DNA of 64,000 nt from Ophiostoma sp. CBS 140.51 (GCA_029298735.1 JANSLP010000023.1:1-64000); one strand, 5' to 3'. Positions 20,426 through 32,187 are shown, counted from the stretch's first letter. Notes: generated by a model not told the origin, from the sequence alone. Program-made: numbers and translations.

Positions 20426-23400
20426 TGGAGCAAGCAACGGATCGCCGCAACAACACACCGGGCCGCCGAAACCGCAACACACCGTTGATCAGTGTGTTTC
20501 CTTTGCGTGTGCTGCCCTTTTCTTTATGTCTCTTACTTACGTTCTCAACCTCTCCTTTACACATATTTTCTCTACATTGTATGACTACCTCTTATTATAC
20601 CACTTTTTGTCTTGTTTGTTTCCTTATATTCAGAGAAGAGAGCCTCTCCCATAGAGAAGAGAGGAAGGCCGTTGTTTGTTTACTTTTTTTAGGCTGGCGT
20701 TTCTTACTGGCGTTTTCTCTTTTCTGATCATTGTGTCACTCCCTTGTCTTTTTATATTTCATCATTCTCATCTGTTACCGTGTACTATTAGGATTTTATT
20801 ATCTGGGAGAGGAAAGACCGGTCTTGAGGTGAAGGGTCCGAGTCGTTTTGCCCATCTGGGGGCATATATTTTCTTTGTTTGTCTTTTGGCTTCAACATCG
20901 AACCCATATAACTTTCTTCACAACGCAGTTCCCGGCGAGGACTGCCAGGCGTTTTTAATTTCATTTTTTGTTCATCCTCTGCTTTCTTCATCTATCGTTG
21001 TGTTTGTTCCAACCACCGTCAGCCTCATACGCATCTATGATGCAGTAGCAACCCGTTTTGTCACCTGCTCTGTATCTCCTGCGCATGCCTGTCTCACGTC
21101 GTACCCTGCGCTTCCCTATCAAATGTACTCCGTAGACAGCCTGCATATATACGTGGGGGACATTATGCTATGCTTCTTTCCTGCAAGCACCTGGTCCGAA
21201 AGCAGCATCGCCGTATCCCATACTTTTGTCTGCATATCTTTGTTCTTCACATGCCTTGCCCTCCTGTCCCCTGGCTGCATATCAAACTACTGCTTGCTTT
21301 CGGTTTGCACGTCCTCAGCTCGTCGTTTGCCGTTGCCCATTATCATTGAAAAAGAAGCGAGAAAAGCTGCGTCTGCACGCCTACACTCCTCGTACTTGTA
21401 CCTGTCTATCACTTCGGTTGTTTTTCTTACTCGTCTGATTTTCAGCTCGCGTCAGTTTTGTCCGACTATCCCCCACTCTGGCGGCCGTCTTTCCGGGTCG
21501 AATGAAAGCACCCATCGACTTATTCTCCTATCAACGGCGCCTCCTGATGCTTCTTCCTTCTCTATTCCCTTCTTTTGCAGGTCTTGGCCACGGAAGGGCC
21601 CAAGACAAGACCAGACAATCGGGAAGAAAATAGTAAGGGTCATGGGAAAGGTCAATAAGAGAAAATGAGGCTGTCATCTGCAAAAAATGAGGGTACGGTT
21701 GTTTGAGGTTTCACAGTGCTCGACAGCTAAGCCCATGGGGGAAGCAGCAAAGTGTGGGGGCGCCATAGTAAGTGAGGGCATCCCAAGACACAGTGTTGTA
21801 AGAAACAATGAAACTAGTAGAGAACGCCGTCCGGGAAAAAGAGCCAGAATAAGAATCAAATGGTGCAAAGACAGGCACAAAGAAGAGCGACAAGCACCCC
21901 ACGCTTCTCATGTGCAGATACCACCAGTTTTCTCCTTCGGACAGCCGGAGACAAGACGGGGGCACAGAAGCACAGACTGCGGACACAAGCACCTATTCAT
22001 CAATTCTTCCTTTGAATTTTGAACTTGCCTGCTCGCAAAATCATCACCATCGGTTATGCATGCTCTGCATTGTTCATTTGCATTGCAGAAAATTGAGGCC
22101 TGTTGGAAATAGAGTACAAAGCACTTGTATTCTGTATGTTGATAGAACGACGTTGACTCGTTGGTTGGTCCGATCTGTTATCCGCCCTGCCCCAGTTCCT
22201 CGTCGCCAGTCTGTCCATTCGCAGAGCATACGCGTACGTAATGAATACTATGCCAGCTCCAGTTTCCAACTGCCATTTGGGGCCCCTTACTGTGAAAGGA
22301 ACGGTTTCGCGGCTCCAGCCGTGCTTTAGGCAATGACAAGGAGAATTAAAAGAGGACGACAGATCGGGAGTTTCCACGATGCAGTGGATTTAGTACGACA
22401 ATGAGCCTACAACATCAAATGTTCATTGACATCCTCTCTTCTTTGCTTCTTTCACGATCGGCAAAACAGCGGGATAAAAATTTCTTCAAAGCGTCCATGT
22501 GTCCGGGCGGAGGTCTCTCACTTTTTTCTATGCGTTTCTACCCTCTTCGAGCTTTGAGCGAAAAAGGCGTTGCCAGCCGAGGGCTTGGAGGGCTTGTCCT
22601 TGCTTTCTTCCAACGGCCATACTAAAAGATACGGGAGATAGGCTGGTCCCCGTCACGTTCCGGTTCCACCTCCCTGGTCGTGTGTCCCTCCTTCTCTGTC
22701 TTTTCTCTCTTTTCATTGCTTGCCTTCCCCACTCATCCCGCGCTCATTCCATGATTCGGAGACAGAGGAAGATGAGGAGAACAGAGAGGGAAAGAACGTA
22801 GCAGGTGGCGAGTTTTCAAGATGTATCTTACTTCGTTCTTTCCTTGTTCGAGAGAATAGAGACGAATTGGCAGGGAAAGAGCCCGAGTACATGTACTTCG
22901 TAGACGAGGCGGAAGGAACGATGAAACGACACGACTCGCTCCGTCAAATGGCCGTCGATTTTCTTATCTCTGGGGAGCTGGGGGAGCGAGAGAAAGTGGA
23001 TTTGGGGGGCACACCATGCAAAGTGGGTTCTGCGACCATTTTTGTTGCTTTTTCTGTGTTCCGCAGCCTCGAAAGCTCAAAAGTCGTTTATCTTTAACTC
23101 TCATCAGCCAATCACAGGCCAATTCGGCCCTCCTTTCTTTGGTGTGCGCCCGTTTGTTTGTTAGTTGTTTTGTTTCCTACCCCCGGTCTCTTTATCTCGA
23201 AAACCCAACGACACGCAAAAAGAGCAGTCAAAATTGCACAATTGAAGGGGAACCAGAGGCAAAAAATAGGGAGAGCATTATGCCTGAATTCGTAGGATAA
23301 CCGTGGCCTTACTCAGTTTCCATCGCTCGACTGCATTGTCGTAAGGACACTTGATATCTCGAGATATTGGGCAGAGAGCTGCAATTCGAGAAACAACTTT

Positions 23401-24857
23401 GATATCTAGTCGTTTACCGGTCAAGGGAGGGCTGATAAATTCAAATTTGCTAGTTTCCATCCTCCAGACTGCAACTGTTAGGAACAACCGCGAGGCAGTA
23501 TGCTTCCTTGATGTTTTTTTTGCACATGGTTCGATACAAATCAATAGTCGGTATTCTCGAAATATCAAAGAATCCAAGAAACGCCGGCCAAAAGAAAGAA
23601 AAGAAACACGGGAAAGAAAGCCAAGCTCCGCCTCGCTGCATGAATGCCTCCACTCCAACGCTCTGCATGCACGAGGAGGCCCGTCAGATGTTGATTTTTT
23701 TTCTTCGTCGTGTCCTTTCTCGGCCTCTCTTCAACGCCAGTTTCCTTCTTGGATGCCGTTCCATGTCCCTTTTCGTACCAAGGTCGTGCCGTCGAACCTT
23801 GCCATCGGGACCGATCGACTGTATTGTGCGTCTATCCGGCCCTCTTTTTGTGTCTGTCCATCGCTCCTACCATCCTGCCCTGCCTATCTCTTGGACCACT
23901 TGGTGGCCCATCCTTGAAGGCCCTTAGTTTCGAGCCAGGGAAGGAGCGAGGCATGGCTCATGGCTGTCAGGTTTCCCAAAGAAAAAGGTCGGTGGGGAAG
24001 AAGCGAGGGAAAGGGAAGAACGGAGACGAGAGGGAGGGGACTCAATTAAATTTTCATGGACGTGCGTAGATACACAAGAGTCGATGGGGCAAAGACTCGA
24101 AAGTCGAAGGAGCGCGTGGCTTTTTTGCCATGTGTGGTGGATGTGGTGGACCTGCAGGGAATATATCAGAAAAAGCAGAAAACGGGGTAATAAGCTGGTC
24201 CCTGCTTGATAAACGGCTTCGCGACGGTTGGCTGGATTTTGGGTCGTTCTTTCCCTCTTTTTTTCGCTTCCCATTCTTGACTTTCGCCTGCTTCATTCTT
24301 GATTGGGCTGTTCCTTCCATTTTCGCTTTTCCAACGTCTTCTTTTTCTCAATCGTTCCTTCCTACCTCCATCACTCTTTCCTTCTCTCCTCCACCCTCCC
24401 CTCATTCCCGGGAAATCGCGTGGTTCTTGCCCTTTGCACTTCCCACCCTTGTCACTTGGACTATGTCCATCTTAACCCACCGTCCCTCCCTTTGAAGATA
24501 AACGTAAACTGTCAAGAAAGGATCGAAAGACTCTTTACTCTCTCCCTTCCCCCTCCCTCCTCACCTTGAGCCTACTCCATATTACAGTGCTATCTCTCGA
24601 CTCAACTCGACTTTCTCTTTTATATATACCTCGTTTTCTCTTAACTATCCTTTTCAGCCCTCTTCAGCCTTCCTCTCAACCATGTATCAACAGTGGATGT
24701 AAGCCATCCAATCGCCCGCGCAAATCAGATCGCCTTGCAGCACTCATTCGCCCGGACACTACACCTCACCTCGAGTTATACATTATATATCGACTTGCAC
24801 GACGATCCTCCTCCTCCCAATATACACATATATACCGATACACATACAACCGCCACA
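20426..24857. other. 4.4-kb gene-poor interval
   Basis: No gene is supported. The first 1.2 kb is T-rich and includes a 330-codon open frame (20676-21668) that lacks an early ATG and has the Phe/Leu/Ser/Cys make-up of translated pyrimidine-rich DNA. The middle (21.7-24.0 kb) is mixed. From about 24240 to 24857 the + strand is strongly CT-rich and leads into the kinase-like gene, with a six-codon uORF at 24682-24702. Confidence 0.45.
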
Positions 24858-27437
24858 ATGGTTTGGTACGATGCAAACCGCATTGAGCGCACCGTCACGC
24901 GCCAATTTGTGTGCTCACACCTTCTCCCCGACGAAATCGCCCGCCTAGACCGGCCGCTGGCCTTTGGCGATGGCCTCACCGACGGCACATACTGGGAGTG
25001 GATCGACGAGAAGGCCAAGAAGATCTTTCTGATCTTGGTCGACTTGCACGTGCCCGACCAGATATTTGGTGTTATTGACGACTCCTGGGACGACGAGGAC
25101 CTGCCCATTGCCCGCGAGCATGTCGAGCGACTCGCTCTCACACCGAACCGCGACGCCCGTTTCGACCGTAAATTCCACCAGCGCCAATACTACTACCTAC
25201 TCAAACCACTCGACCGCAGCGACGATGTTATAGTTTACGAGGACATGGAGGTCGTGCCACTCGACCTGGTGGACCGCAGCCCTGGTGGCAGCGGCAACAC
25301 AGGAAGCGACGGCAGCGGGTCACCAGTCGGCATCAGCACCGGCGGGCTCACAAGTAGCAGCAGTTCCGGAAGCGGGCTCGGCGGTGGGGGCAGTTTGCCT
25401 GGCGGTGGCGATCGGGTCGTCCTACCAAACTACCCAGGCATGGTCTTCGCCCGGCGGCGGATCCCGCTGGCACCCATCGCCGGCTCGGCCTACGGATCGG
25501 GGTACGTCACACTTGAAGAGTTCCAGTATGAAGTCACCAGCATCAAGTCGGTGCAAAACGACCACCTCGTGTCCTACTTTGCCTCATACGCCCACCAGGG
25601 CTATGGATACGTCCTGTTTACACCAGCCGGCGAGGGCAGCCTCAAGTCCTTTTTGGCCACCACGCCCGCACCCATCAAGGCCCTCGCCAAACGCGATCGC
25701 CGTCGCCTCATCTTCAACTGGATCCACTGCCTCGTGGACACGCTGTGCTTTGTGCACAACCGGGGCCTGTCGCACGGCAACATTAAGCCGTCGACGGTCC
25801 TGTTCAGCCACCACAACAACGACAACCACATTTTCTTTTCCGATTTTACCCACTTTGGCATGGACAGCAGCGGGTCCAGCCACGATAAAGCGTCGTTTGA
25901 CAAGGAGTCGTACGATTACGCGGCGCCCGAGCAATGGTATCGACCCTCGGGGAGCAGCGGCGGCGGCAGCGGAGGCGGTGGCAGTGGAAGCAGCAGCCGC
26001 AAGAGCACACTGACAGGCGAGGGTGGCTCTGGAGGCCGTGGTGCCGGTATGAGCATGTATGCAGGCAGTGTCTATGGCAGCAGCAGTAGCCGGGACAGCG
26101 CCATCGGCAGCGGTTTGTCGAGCAGTCGACACCGGCACGACAGTAACGGCGACAATGTCGGTCTCGGTCTGTCCATGTCACCTGAGCAGCAGCATATGAC
26201 GACAGCATCGGGTTTCGCCTTCCAGGTGGGCGCCTCGGCCAACTTTTCCATCAGCAGGAGCAACACCATGGGTGGTGGCGGTGACGGCTACTACTCATCT
26301 TCCAACGGCAACAGCGGCTCCAATATGCCCATCCCACAGCTCAACCCGCAGGCGGCCGACGTTTTCTCCCTAGGCTGCATTATTTTGGAGTTGCTCAGTT
26401 TCATGCTCAAGCGCCAGACACGGGCGTTTGCTACACACCGTGCCGCCAAGCACAAGACCCCCGGTCGGGGTGGCGCCGTCCTCGACTCGTCCTTCCACAA
26501 GAACTTGGGCCAGGTTGAGAGCTGGATGGCCGGCCTGGCGCGCGATGCCGCTTCCTCCCTCGGCAAGAAACGGTCCGCCAAGGTCGGCTCGGACGACTAC
26601 GACGGCACGCTGGCCGGTGTGGCACCGATGCTACACGTCGTTGAGCGCATGCTGGCCCTCCACGCCAGCGAGCGGCCCTCGGCCTACGATGTGCAAACGC
26701 GCATGTACCAGATCCTGCGCGACCACTGCGGCATCTCGGAGCCGCACTGTGTGCATGAGTACGGCGGCTTCAACATGGGCTGGACCGACTATGCGGGATA
26801 TGCCGGTGTGGGCGGTGTCAGCACCAGTGCTGGTGTCAGTGGCAGCTACTACTCGTATGGCGGCACCGCCGCAGGAAGCTATGGTGGTGCCAGCGCCGCC
26901 GGCTACGGCAGCAGCTACTCCCACTCGCCTCGGCTCATCATGTCGACGAATGGCACCAACACGACGGCCAACAGCAGCCGCGCCGTCTCGCCCACAACAA
27001 TGATGGCCATGTCGCCCACGTCGACATCTATGATGGGCGGCTACAGCTGGAGCAGCAACAGCGGCGCCGTCAGTCCTGCGGCCGGGCCCTCGCGTACTGG
27101 TAGTTTCAACTATGGCCACCACGGAAGCTTTAGCAGCAACCACCATGGTAATCAAAGAACCATGAGCGGCCGCCGGGCTGCTGTGCACCACACCCGCAAC
27201 GACAGCGGTTCGGGTGGGAGTGCTCGGAGCAGTGTCGCTGGTGCAGGCGGCGGTGGTGGTGCCAGTGTCATCCTCGAAGAAGAGAGCGAGGGTGGCAGCA
27301 TTACCAGCGGCAAGGACGGCAGCAACAAAGACGGCAAGGGCGGCTTCGACCTCACCAACGGCCTGCAAGCAATCCGCAACCTGCAGATCCGCGACAAAGT
27401 TCGGCAGTCATGGAACTCGCCGGTCTACGCGGCGTAA
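24858..27437 (+). CDS. Fungal kinase-like protein, predicted pseudokinase
   Basis: A single exon of 859 residues from the ATG at 24858 (ccacaATGg). Residues 1-140 form a conserved-looking domain (IFLILVDLHVPDQIFGVIDDSW) that I associate with fungal kinase-like proteins. The kinase fold spans about 190-620: the alpha-C Glu region FQYEVTSIKSVQNDHLVSYF, a catalytic loop reading HGNIKPS (near 306) instead of HRDxKxxN, SDFTHFG (near 328) in place of DFG, AAPEQW near 355, ADVFSLGC near 499 and ERPSA near 603. The catalytic Asp is replaced by Asn, and no VAIK-type lysine is evident. About 130 residues rich in Ser and Gly separate the APE motif from the DxxSxG helix. The tail after 640 is Ser/Gly/Tyr-rich. 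Catalytic inactivity is predicted, not shown; substrate and partners are unknown. Confidence 0.8.
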   Translation: MVWYDANRIERTVTRQFVCSHLLPDEIARLDRPLAFGDGLTDGTYWEWIDEKAKKIFLILVDLHVPDQIFGVIDDSWDDEDLPIAREHVERLALTPNRDARFDRKFHQRQYYYLLKPLDRSDDVIVYEDMEVVPLDLVDRSPGGSGNTGSDGSGSPVGISTGGLTSSSSSGSGLGGGGSLPGGGDRVVLPNYPGMVFARRRIPLAPIAGSAYGSGYVTLEEFQYEVTSIKSVQNDHLVSYFASYAHQGYGYVLFTPAGEGSLKSFLATTPAPIKALAKRDRRRLIFNWIHCLVDTLCFVHNRGLSHGNIKPSTVLFSHHNNDNHIFFSDFTHFGMDSSGSSHDKASFDKESYDYAAPEQWYRPSGSSGGGSGGGGSGSSSRKSTLTGEGGSGGRGAGMSMYAGSVYGSSSSRDSAIGSGLSSSRHRHDSNGDNVGLGLSMSPEQQHMTTASGFAFQVGASANFSISRSNTMGGGGDGYYSSSNGNSGSNMPIPQLNPQAADVFSLGCIILELLSFMLKRQTRAFATHRAAKHKTPGRGGAVLDSSFHKNLGQVESWMAGLARDAASSLGKKRSAKVGSDDYDGTLAGVAPMLHVVERMLALHASERPSAYDVQTRMYQILRDHCGISEPHCVHEYGGFNMGWTDYAGYAGVGGVSTSAGVSGSYYSYGGTAAGSYGGASAAGYGSSYSHSPRLIMSTNGTNTTANSSRAVSPTTMMAMSPTSTSMMGGYSWSSNSGAVSPAAGPSRTGSFNYGHHGSFSSNHHGNQRTMSGRRAAVHHTRNDSGSGGSARSSVAGAGGGGGASVILEEESEGGSITSGKDGSNKDGKGGFDLTNGLQAIRNLQIRDKVRQSWNSPVYAA

Positions 27438-30400
27438 AGTCGACGAGAAGGATAACTATTTTGAATATTTGGGTGAACAAGTGGATATAAAAGCCCCGAA
27501 TTGGCAAAGGCCTACGTGTCTCGGAGGAATACTTTTGGATTTTGTTAGCTTTAGTTGATTTTTATGATATCTTGGACGGCATGGAGTTGGTGGTGTTTTG
27601 GATTTTTCTTCAATCTTTGAATCTTTTTCTCATAGTTTTTCATCTCTTTCCTATTTTACTATGCAACTTCTTTCAATTTTTTCATTCACAATATCCATAT
27701 ATATTCTTGGTTCAATTCTCGTGCTGCCGGAAATGAGGCTTTTCGAACCTCGTATTCATGCACCAAAAAAACACTCACGATGAAAAGAGAGGACGAACCG
27801 AAACGACCAGCGACTTCCGGTTCACTGGTCAGTGGCCCTCTCCGGTTCGTATGTGATAGCCCTGCCAAGAAAGCCAATCTTATTCAAGAGGAGCCCAAGA
27901 CCACCCAAGAGTCTCCAGTGAAAATGGTTCTGACGGGGCCCTGGAAAATGCGGAGAAACGAAATGCAGGTGGAAGGAATACGAGCTCGATGAGATGGAAT
28001 TGAACTGATAGCAGAGTGGTGGCCACTGCTTTTTGCGGGAAAAGAAACGCGCAGGCAATATCAATGCAAACCCCTTGTCGTGAAATTAGAAGAGAAGCAT
28101 CTCACCCAACCCTCTTCCCCTCTCGGATGCTCATTTCGACATACGAACGGGGAGTCTATTCCAATTCGCATGTCGAAATACACAAAAAACACAAAAACAA
28201 TCATGATCAGCGGTCTTCTGCATCGGAACCCTAAACGTTGATCCCTCTACGTTACTGTGTATTACGTGGTGATCCCTGACCCCCGACTGCCATTTACCCC
28301 ATACTAACGGAGAAGACGGCCCTTTAAAGGAAGGAGATGTTTATCGTCAATCTTGCCGTCAAAATGGCAAAACATCACACGACGTAAGTCAATCTGTCTG
28401 CCAGTCAAAAAAAAAAAATGAAAACAGAGAGTACAAAGTATCGTCGGAAAGCATCGCGCAAATGAAAGGACATTTTCAAGCAGATATCCGGCGTGGGACA
28501 GCATCTGCGCGACGGGAGAAGAAACCAAGCACCGCCGTCAGCTACACTTGTACCTGCATTCGCGTGCATTTCTCTCTGCATCTCTGCCCATCTTGACCTC
28601 AAAAAGGCAACGCTCCGTGGATGCTCGAGTCTGTCAGTCGGCCGTATCCTTCTATCTTTTCTTTCCCAACGCAAATACTTGCCCGGCAGATCGATAACAC
28701 GAAATTTGCCTCGTGTTTGGCAGCCAGCACATTGAGAGAGTCCATGGATGTGTACCAAAGTACTGAGTGTGTGCGGCCAACATTGAAAGTACCAACCAAC
28801 AAAATTCTGTGAAGCGAACGACTTTCAAAAAAGACGGCGTCGAAAAAACACGAGCTCTCCCTGTCGAGCCTCCACTACTATCACTGTCCGGCTCTGTTTG
28901 CGGCGGGTGGAACCCGCTGTCAGACAGCGCTAAAATAAGGAACGAGTTGAGTCGGGCTAGTGAGGAAAGAGAGAAAAGGTCAAAAAGACGCCGCGCGCGG
29001 CGTAAAGTGGGGCCAGGCACAGACCTGACACAAGTCACTTTTCAGTGTGTCTCCCCGCATTCGGATACTTCGCATTCCAGTAGTTCGCCCATGCACAATG
29101 GAGTCATTGACAGCCAGAAAGACCAAAGAGTCAACCCGGTTTTTACGACTATCGTTTACAACGGTCGAATGAACAGAACGCAAACTTTTGGAAAAGCATT
29201 TAGATGTTGGCTCGGTACGAGCATGCATGCCTCTCTTTCTCAAGACAACTCATCCCGTGTTGTGCTTGAATCTCACCTCTTCAACTGCATCTAGTCCAAC
29301 ATTTGATCTAGGCAGCTGCCGCTCTCGCAAAGGGAACTAAGACTGGCCTGTTTTGCGCCGCCCGTAGGGAAGGAACGCTCCGGTGGCATGTTGGAAGCGA
29401 AGTACATTGAACGCCTGTCTATCATCTGTCTATTCATGATATTCTCGCACTTCTGCCTGCACCAACTTGTGCGCCGTGCCTCGATTCGCTTCCTCGATGT
29501 TGGAGCACGGGGCACAGCAGTGTTTGTGTGCGTGTGTATGTGCTTGTGTATCTTGTGTGCCTGCCAAAAAGTCTCTTATCTTGTTCGGCCAAGCATCCTG
29601 AAATGACGGCCTCGATATACGCCGTATGCAGCCAATGCATCCACAGAAAAGCAGCTCTTCTGCCAGGGGGCCGCTGTCAAGCTTGGACACTTTGCTCCGT
29701 GGTGCATGGTTCCTGCCGTTGGTGACGCCATTCAACAGGACAGCTGCAGGGGAAGGAGCCCACCGAGACCACCAGCGCCGCACCAGTAAACTGCCCTCGC
29801 CTGCCTTCTCCGTCGGTGAAAAGAAACATTGCAGAACAAGCAACGAACAAATCAAAACAGAAAGAGCCACAAAAGTCTCCAAACAACGAACAAAGCTAGG
29901 TCCTTTTGCCCCCCGCGTCGCTTCCTTTCCTGGTTTTTGGGTGTTTTGGGGCGTGGTTAGCGTACTTGGAAGCCTCAAGTAGGAAGGAGGACCCCCATCG
30001 AAGCCCATCTGGGTGTCTCTTTCCCTCTTTTCCCCTATTGTTTCTCCTTGTTTTCCACGCTACCAACTAAGATGCTACCCAAACCCAGGCCAAAAACGGG
30101 AGGACCACTAATAGGACCACTCCTACAATACGAGAGCGGACAATAAGCTTGCCTCTTCGCGCCTGCCCTTTTTTTCTTCGTCTCGTCTTTCTTATGTGGA
30201 GAAGCCATGACCGGACCTTCCTTTGAATACAACGGTGCCTTCCGTTTTCTCTCGTTGTATCGTGGGTGTGTTCCTTTTTCTCTTGGCCTCTTTTTCGCTT
30301 CTGACGCCGTCTCCTGTTTTTAAACTTTTTGCCTCCCTCTCTTTTCTTTCTTCCTGGCTCCCTCCTTCTCCCTCTTTTTGTTGCTCCGTAGTTTGTTGCA

Positions 30401-30756
30401 CGCATCATCACGTCGTAGATTTGATTTTTCGTCTTTCTTCGGTACACGGGAGTTGTTCCTTCTCTCTCTCTTTAATTTGTTTGTTTGCGGCGCTGCTTCA
30501 AGTCTGTTTCTGTGTCACTCGTTCGACTTCACCCTTTCACTCACGCCCGACGACCTTGTTCTCATCTTTCTCTTGTTATTTGAGCTCTGTTTTCGTCAAG
30601 ATCTCTCTTTCGACACTCTCGCTTCTCTCGATACCTTCAATTCTCTCGCTGCCTCTACTTTTCGACACTCTCGTTCAACTTTTTGTGTTGTTTATACAAC
30701 TTCTTCTCTCCACCCCATTTTCACTCGCTTTTCACTTCGCCCTCCTCCACCTCACC
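27438..30756. other. 3.3-kb interval upstream of the GH72 gene
   Basis: No gene is supported. It starts with a T-rich 3' region (27.45-27.73 kb), contains an inverted repeat (28133-28179), a GT-rich stretch (about 29520-29565) and a 9-bp direct repeat (aggaccact at 30101 and 30113). From about 30170 it becomes a CT-rich leader that has no ATG from 30210 to the GH72 start. Confidence 0.45.
28133..28179. repeat. Inverted repeat with 15-bp arms
   Basis: The arms 28133-28147 (ATTTCGACATACGAA) and 28165-28179 (TTCGCATGTCGAAAT) pair at 14 of 15 positions around a 17-nt spacer. It sits in a gene-free interval about 700 bp after the pseudokinase stop. No flanking target duplication is apparent, so an origin from a mobile element is not supported. 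Confidence 0.6.
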
Positions 30757-32187
30757 ATGAAGTTTACAACCGTCTCTGGCGCGCTTCTCGCCGCCGCTGC
30801 TTCGGTCGATGCTGCCTCTTCTTCCTCGTCTCTGCCGCCCGTCTCCGTCGTCGGCAACAAGTTCTTCAACGAGGACGGCTCCCAATTCTTCATCAAGGGT
30901 ATTGCCTACCAGCTCTCCCAGGACGACCCCCTCATTGACGGCGACCAGTGCGCCCGGGATGTTGAGCTCATGAAGACCCTCGGCACCAACACTATCCGCG
31001 TCTACCACGTCGATCCCACGGCCAACCACGACAGCTGCATGAGCGCTCTTGCCTCGGCCGGAATCTACACTCTGATTGACCTCGACACGTTCGACACCTA
31101 CATCATGGACCCTACCATGCCCGCCCCGACCTGGACCGAGACCCAGTTCGGCCGCTATGCCGCCGTCATGGACGCTTTTGCCTCTTACACCAACGTGCTC
31201 GGCTTTTTTGTCGGTAACGAAGTCATCGCCGTCACCAACCAGTCCATTGCCGCGCCCTACATCAAGGCCGCCGCCCACGACATGAAGGTCTACCGCGACT
31301 CCAAGGACTACCGCAAGATCCCCGTCGGCTACTCCGCCGCCGACATTGCCGAGCTCCGTCCCATGCTCCAGGACTACCTGACGTGCGGCGGCAACGCCGC
31401 TGACAACATTGACTTCTTCTCGCTCAACTCGTACGAGTGGTGCGACCCGTCGACCTTTACAAACTCGGGCTACGCCAACCTCGAGAAGCAGGCGCTCAAC
31501 TTCCCTGTCCCTCTCTTTTTCTCCGAAACGGGCTGCAACGTTCCCGGTCCCCGTCTCTTCGAGGACCAGGCCTCCATCCTCGGCCCGGACATGGACAGCA
31601 ACTGGTGCGGCGCCATTGTCTACGAGTGGATCCAGGAGGCCAACAACTACGGCCTCATTACCTACGGCGACGGTTCCTCCTCGGACGACGCGCCCCGCAG
31701 CGGCACCCCCAAGCCCATGACCCCCGATTTCGCCAACCTCAAGAACCAGTGGGCCACCCTCAACCCGACAGGCGTCAAGAGCGCCGACTACAACACCAAG
31801 TCCGTGTCCACGCGCGACTGCCCGGCCGCGACTCAGGGCGGCTGGGAGGTCGACGGCAACGTGCCCATCCCCACGCTGGAAGCTGCTGCCATCTCTGCCG
31901 GCAGCAAGGCCAGCGGCGGCGGTTCCAGCTACACGCCCGCCACGGCCACGGGTACCGGTGCCGGCAGCAAGTCGACGGGTGGTGCCGACAAGACGTCGGA
32001 CACTACCAGCAGCGGCTCTGGTTCTGGTTCCAACTCCGGCTCTAGCCCGTCGCCTTCGTCTACTAGCTCGGCCAAGAGCTCCGCCTCGTCGCTCTCGCCT
32101 AAGAGCCTGAGCGTCTTCAACCGCGAGTTCACCGTTGCCGGTGCCGCCCTCGTCGGTGTCATGATGGTCTTTACGCTGTGCCTGTAG
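30757..32187 (+). CDS. GPI-anchored GH72 beta-1,3-glucanosyltransferase (Gas/Gel family)
   Basis: A single exon of 476 residues from the ATG at 30757 (tcaccATGa). GH72 enzymes cut and rejoin beta-1,3-glucan chains, elongating cell-wall glucan at the outer face of the plasma membrane. Signal peptide: about residues 1-20 (MKFTTVSGALLAAAASVDAA). The catalytic domain runs from about 30 to 350, with the acid/base Glu155 in FFVGNEV and the nucleophile Glu257 in FFSETGCN, plus the usual cysteines. A Ser/Thr/Gly-rich linker (about 375-450) follows and the protein ends in a hydrophobic segment (VAGAALVGVMMVFTLCL), a GPI-attachment signal. There is no Cys-rich X8/CBM43 module, so it belongs to the shorter, Gel1-like subgroup. 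It is convergent with the RAX1-like gene, 712 bp away. Confidence 0.95.
   Translation: MKFTTVSGALLAAAASVDAASSSSSLPPVSVVGNKFFNEDGSQFFIKGIAYQLSQDDPLIDGDQCARDVELMKTLGTNTIRVYHVDPTANHDSCMSALASAGIYTLIDLDTFDTYIMDPTMPAPTWTETQFGRYAAVMDAFASYTNVLGFFVGNEVIAVTNQSIAAPYIKAAAHDMKVYRDSKDYRKIPVGYSAADIAELRPMLQDYLTCGGNAADNIDFFSLNSYEWCDPSTFTNSGYANLEKQALNFPVPLFFSETGCNVPGPRLFEDQASILGPDMDSNWCGAIVYEWIQEANNYGLITYGDGSSSDDAPRSGTPKPMTPDFANLKNQWATLNPTGVKSADYNTKSVSTRDCPAATQGGWEVDGNVPIPTLEAAAISAGSKASGGGSSYTPATATGTGAGSKSTGGADKTSDTTSSGSGSGSNSGSSPSPSSTSSAKSSASSLSPKSLSVFNREFTVAGAALVGVMMVFTLCL

Noticed and set aside
20676..21668. 330-codon open frame after the WD40 gene
   Set aside because: It opens without an ATG, and its Phe/Leu/Ser/Cys-rich content is what pyrimidine-rich DNA yields in any frame. 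No domain is visible.
24693..24857. Upstream extension of the pseudokinase frame by 55 codons
   Set aside because: The extension begins at GTG, has no ATG, and reads like CT-rich leader. The ATG at 24858 has a good context and starts conserved sequence.
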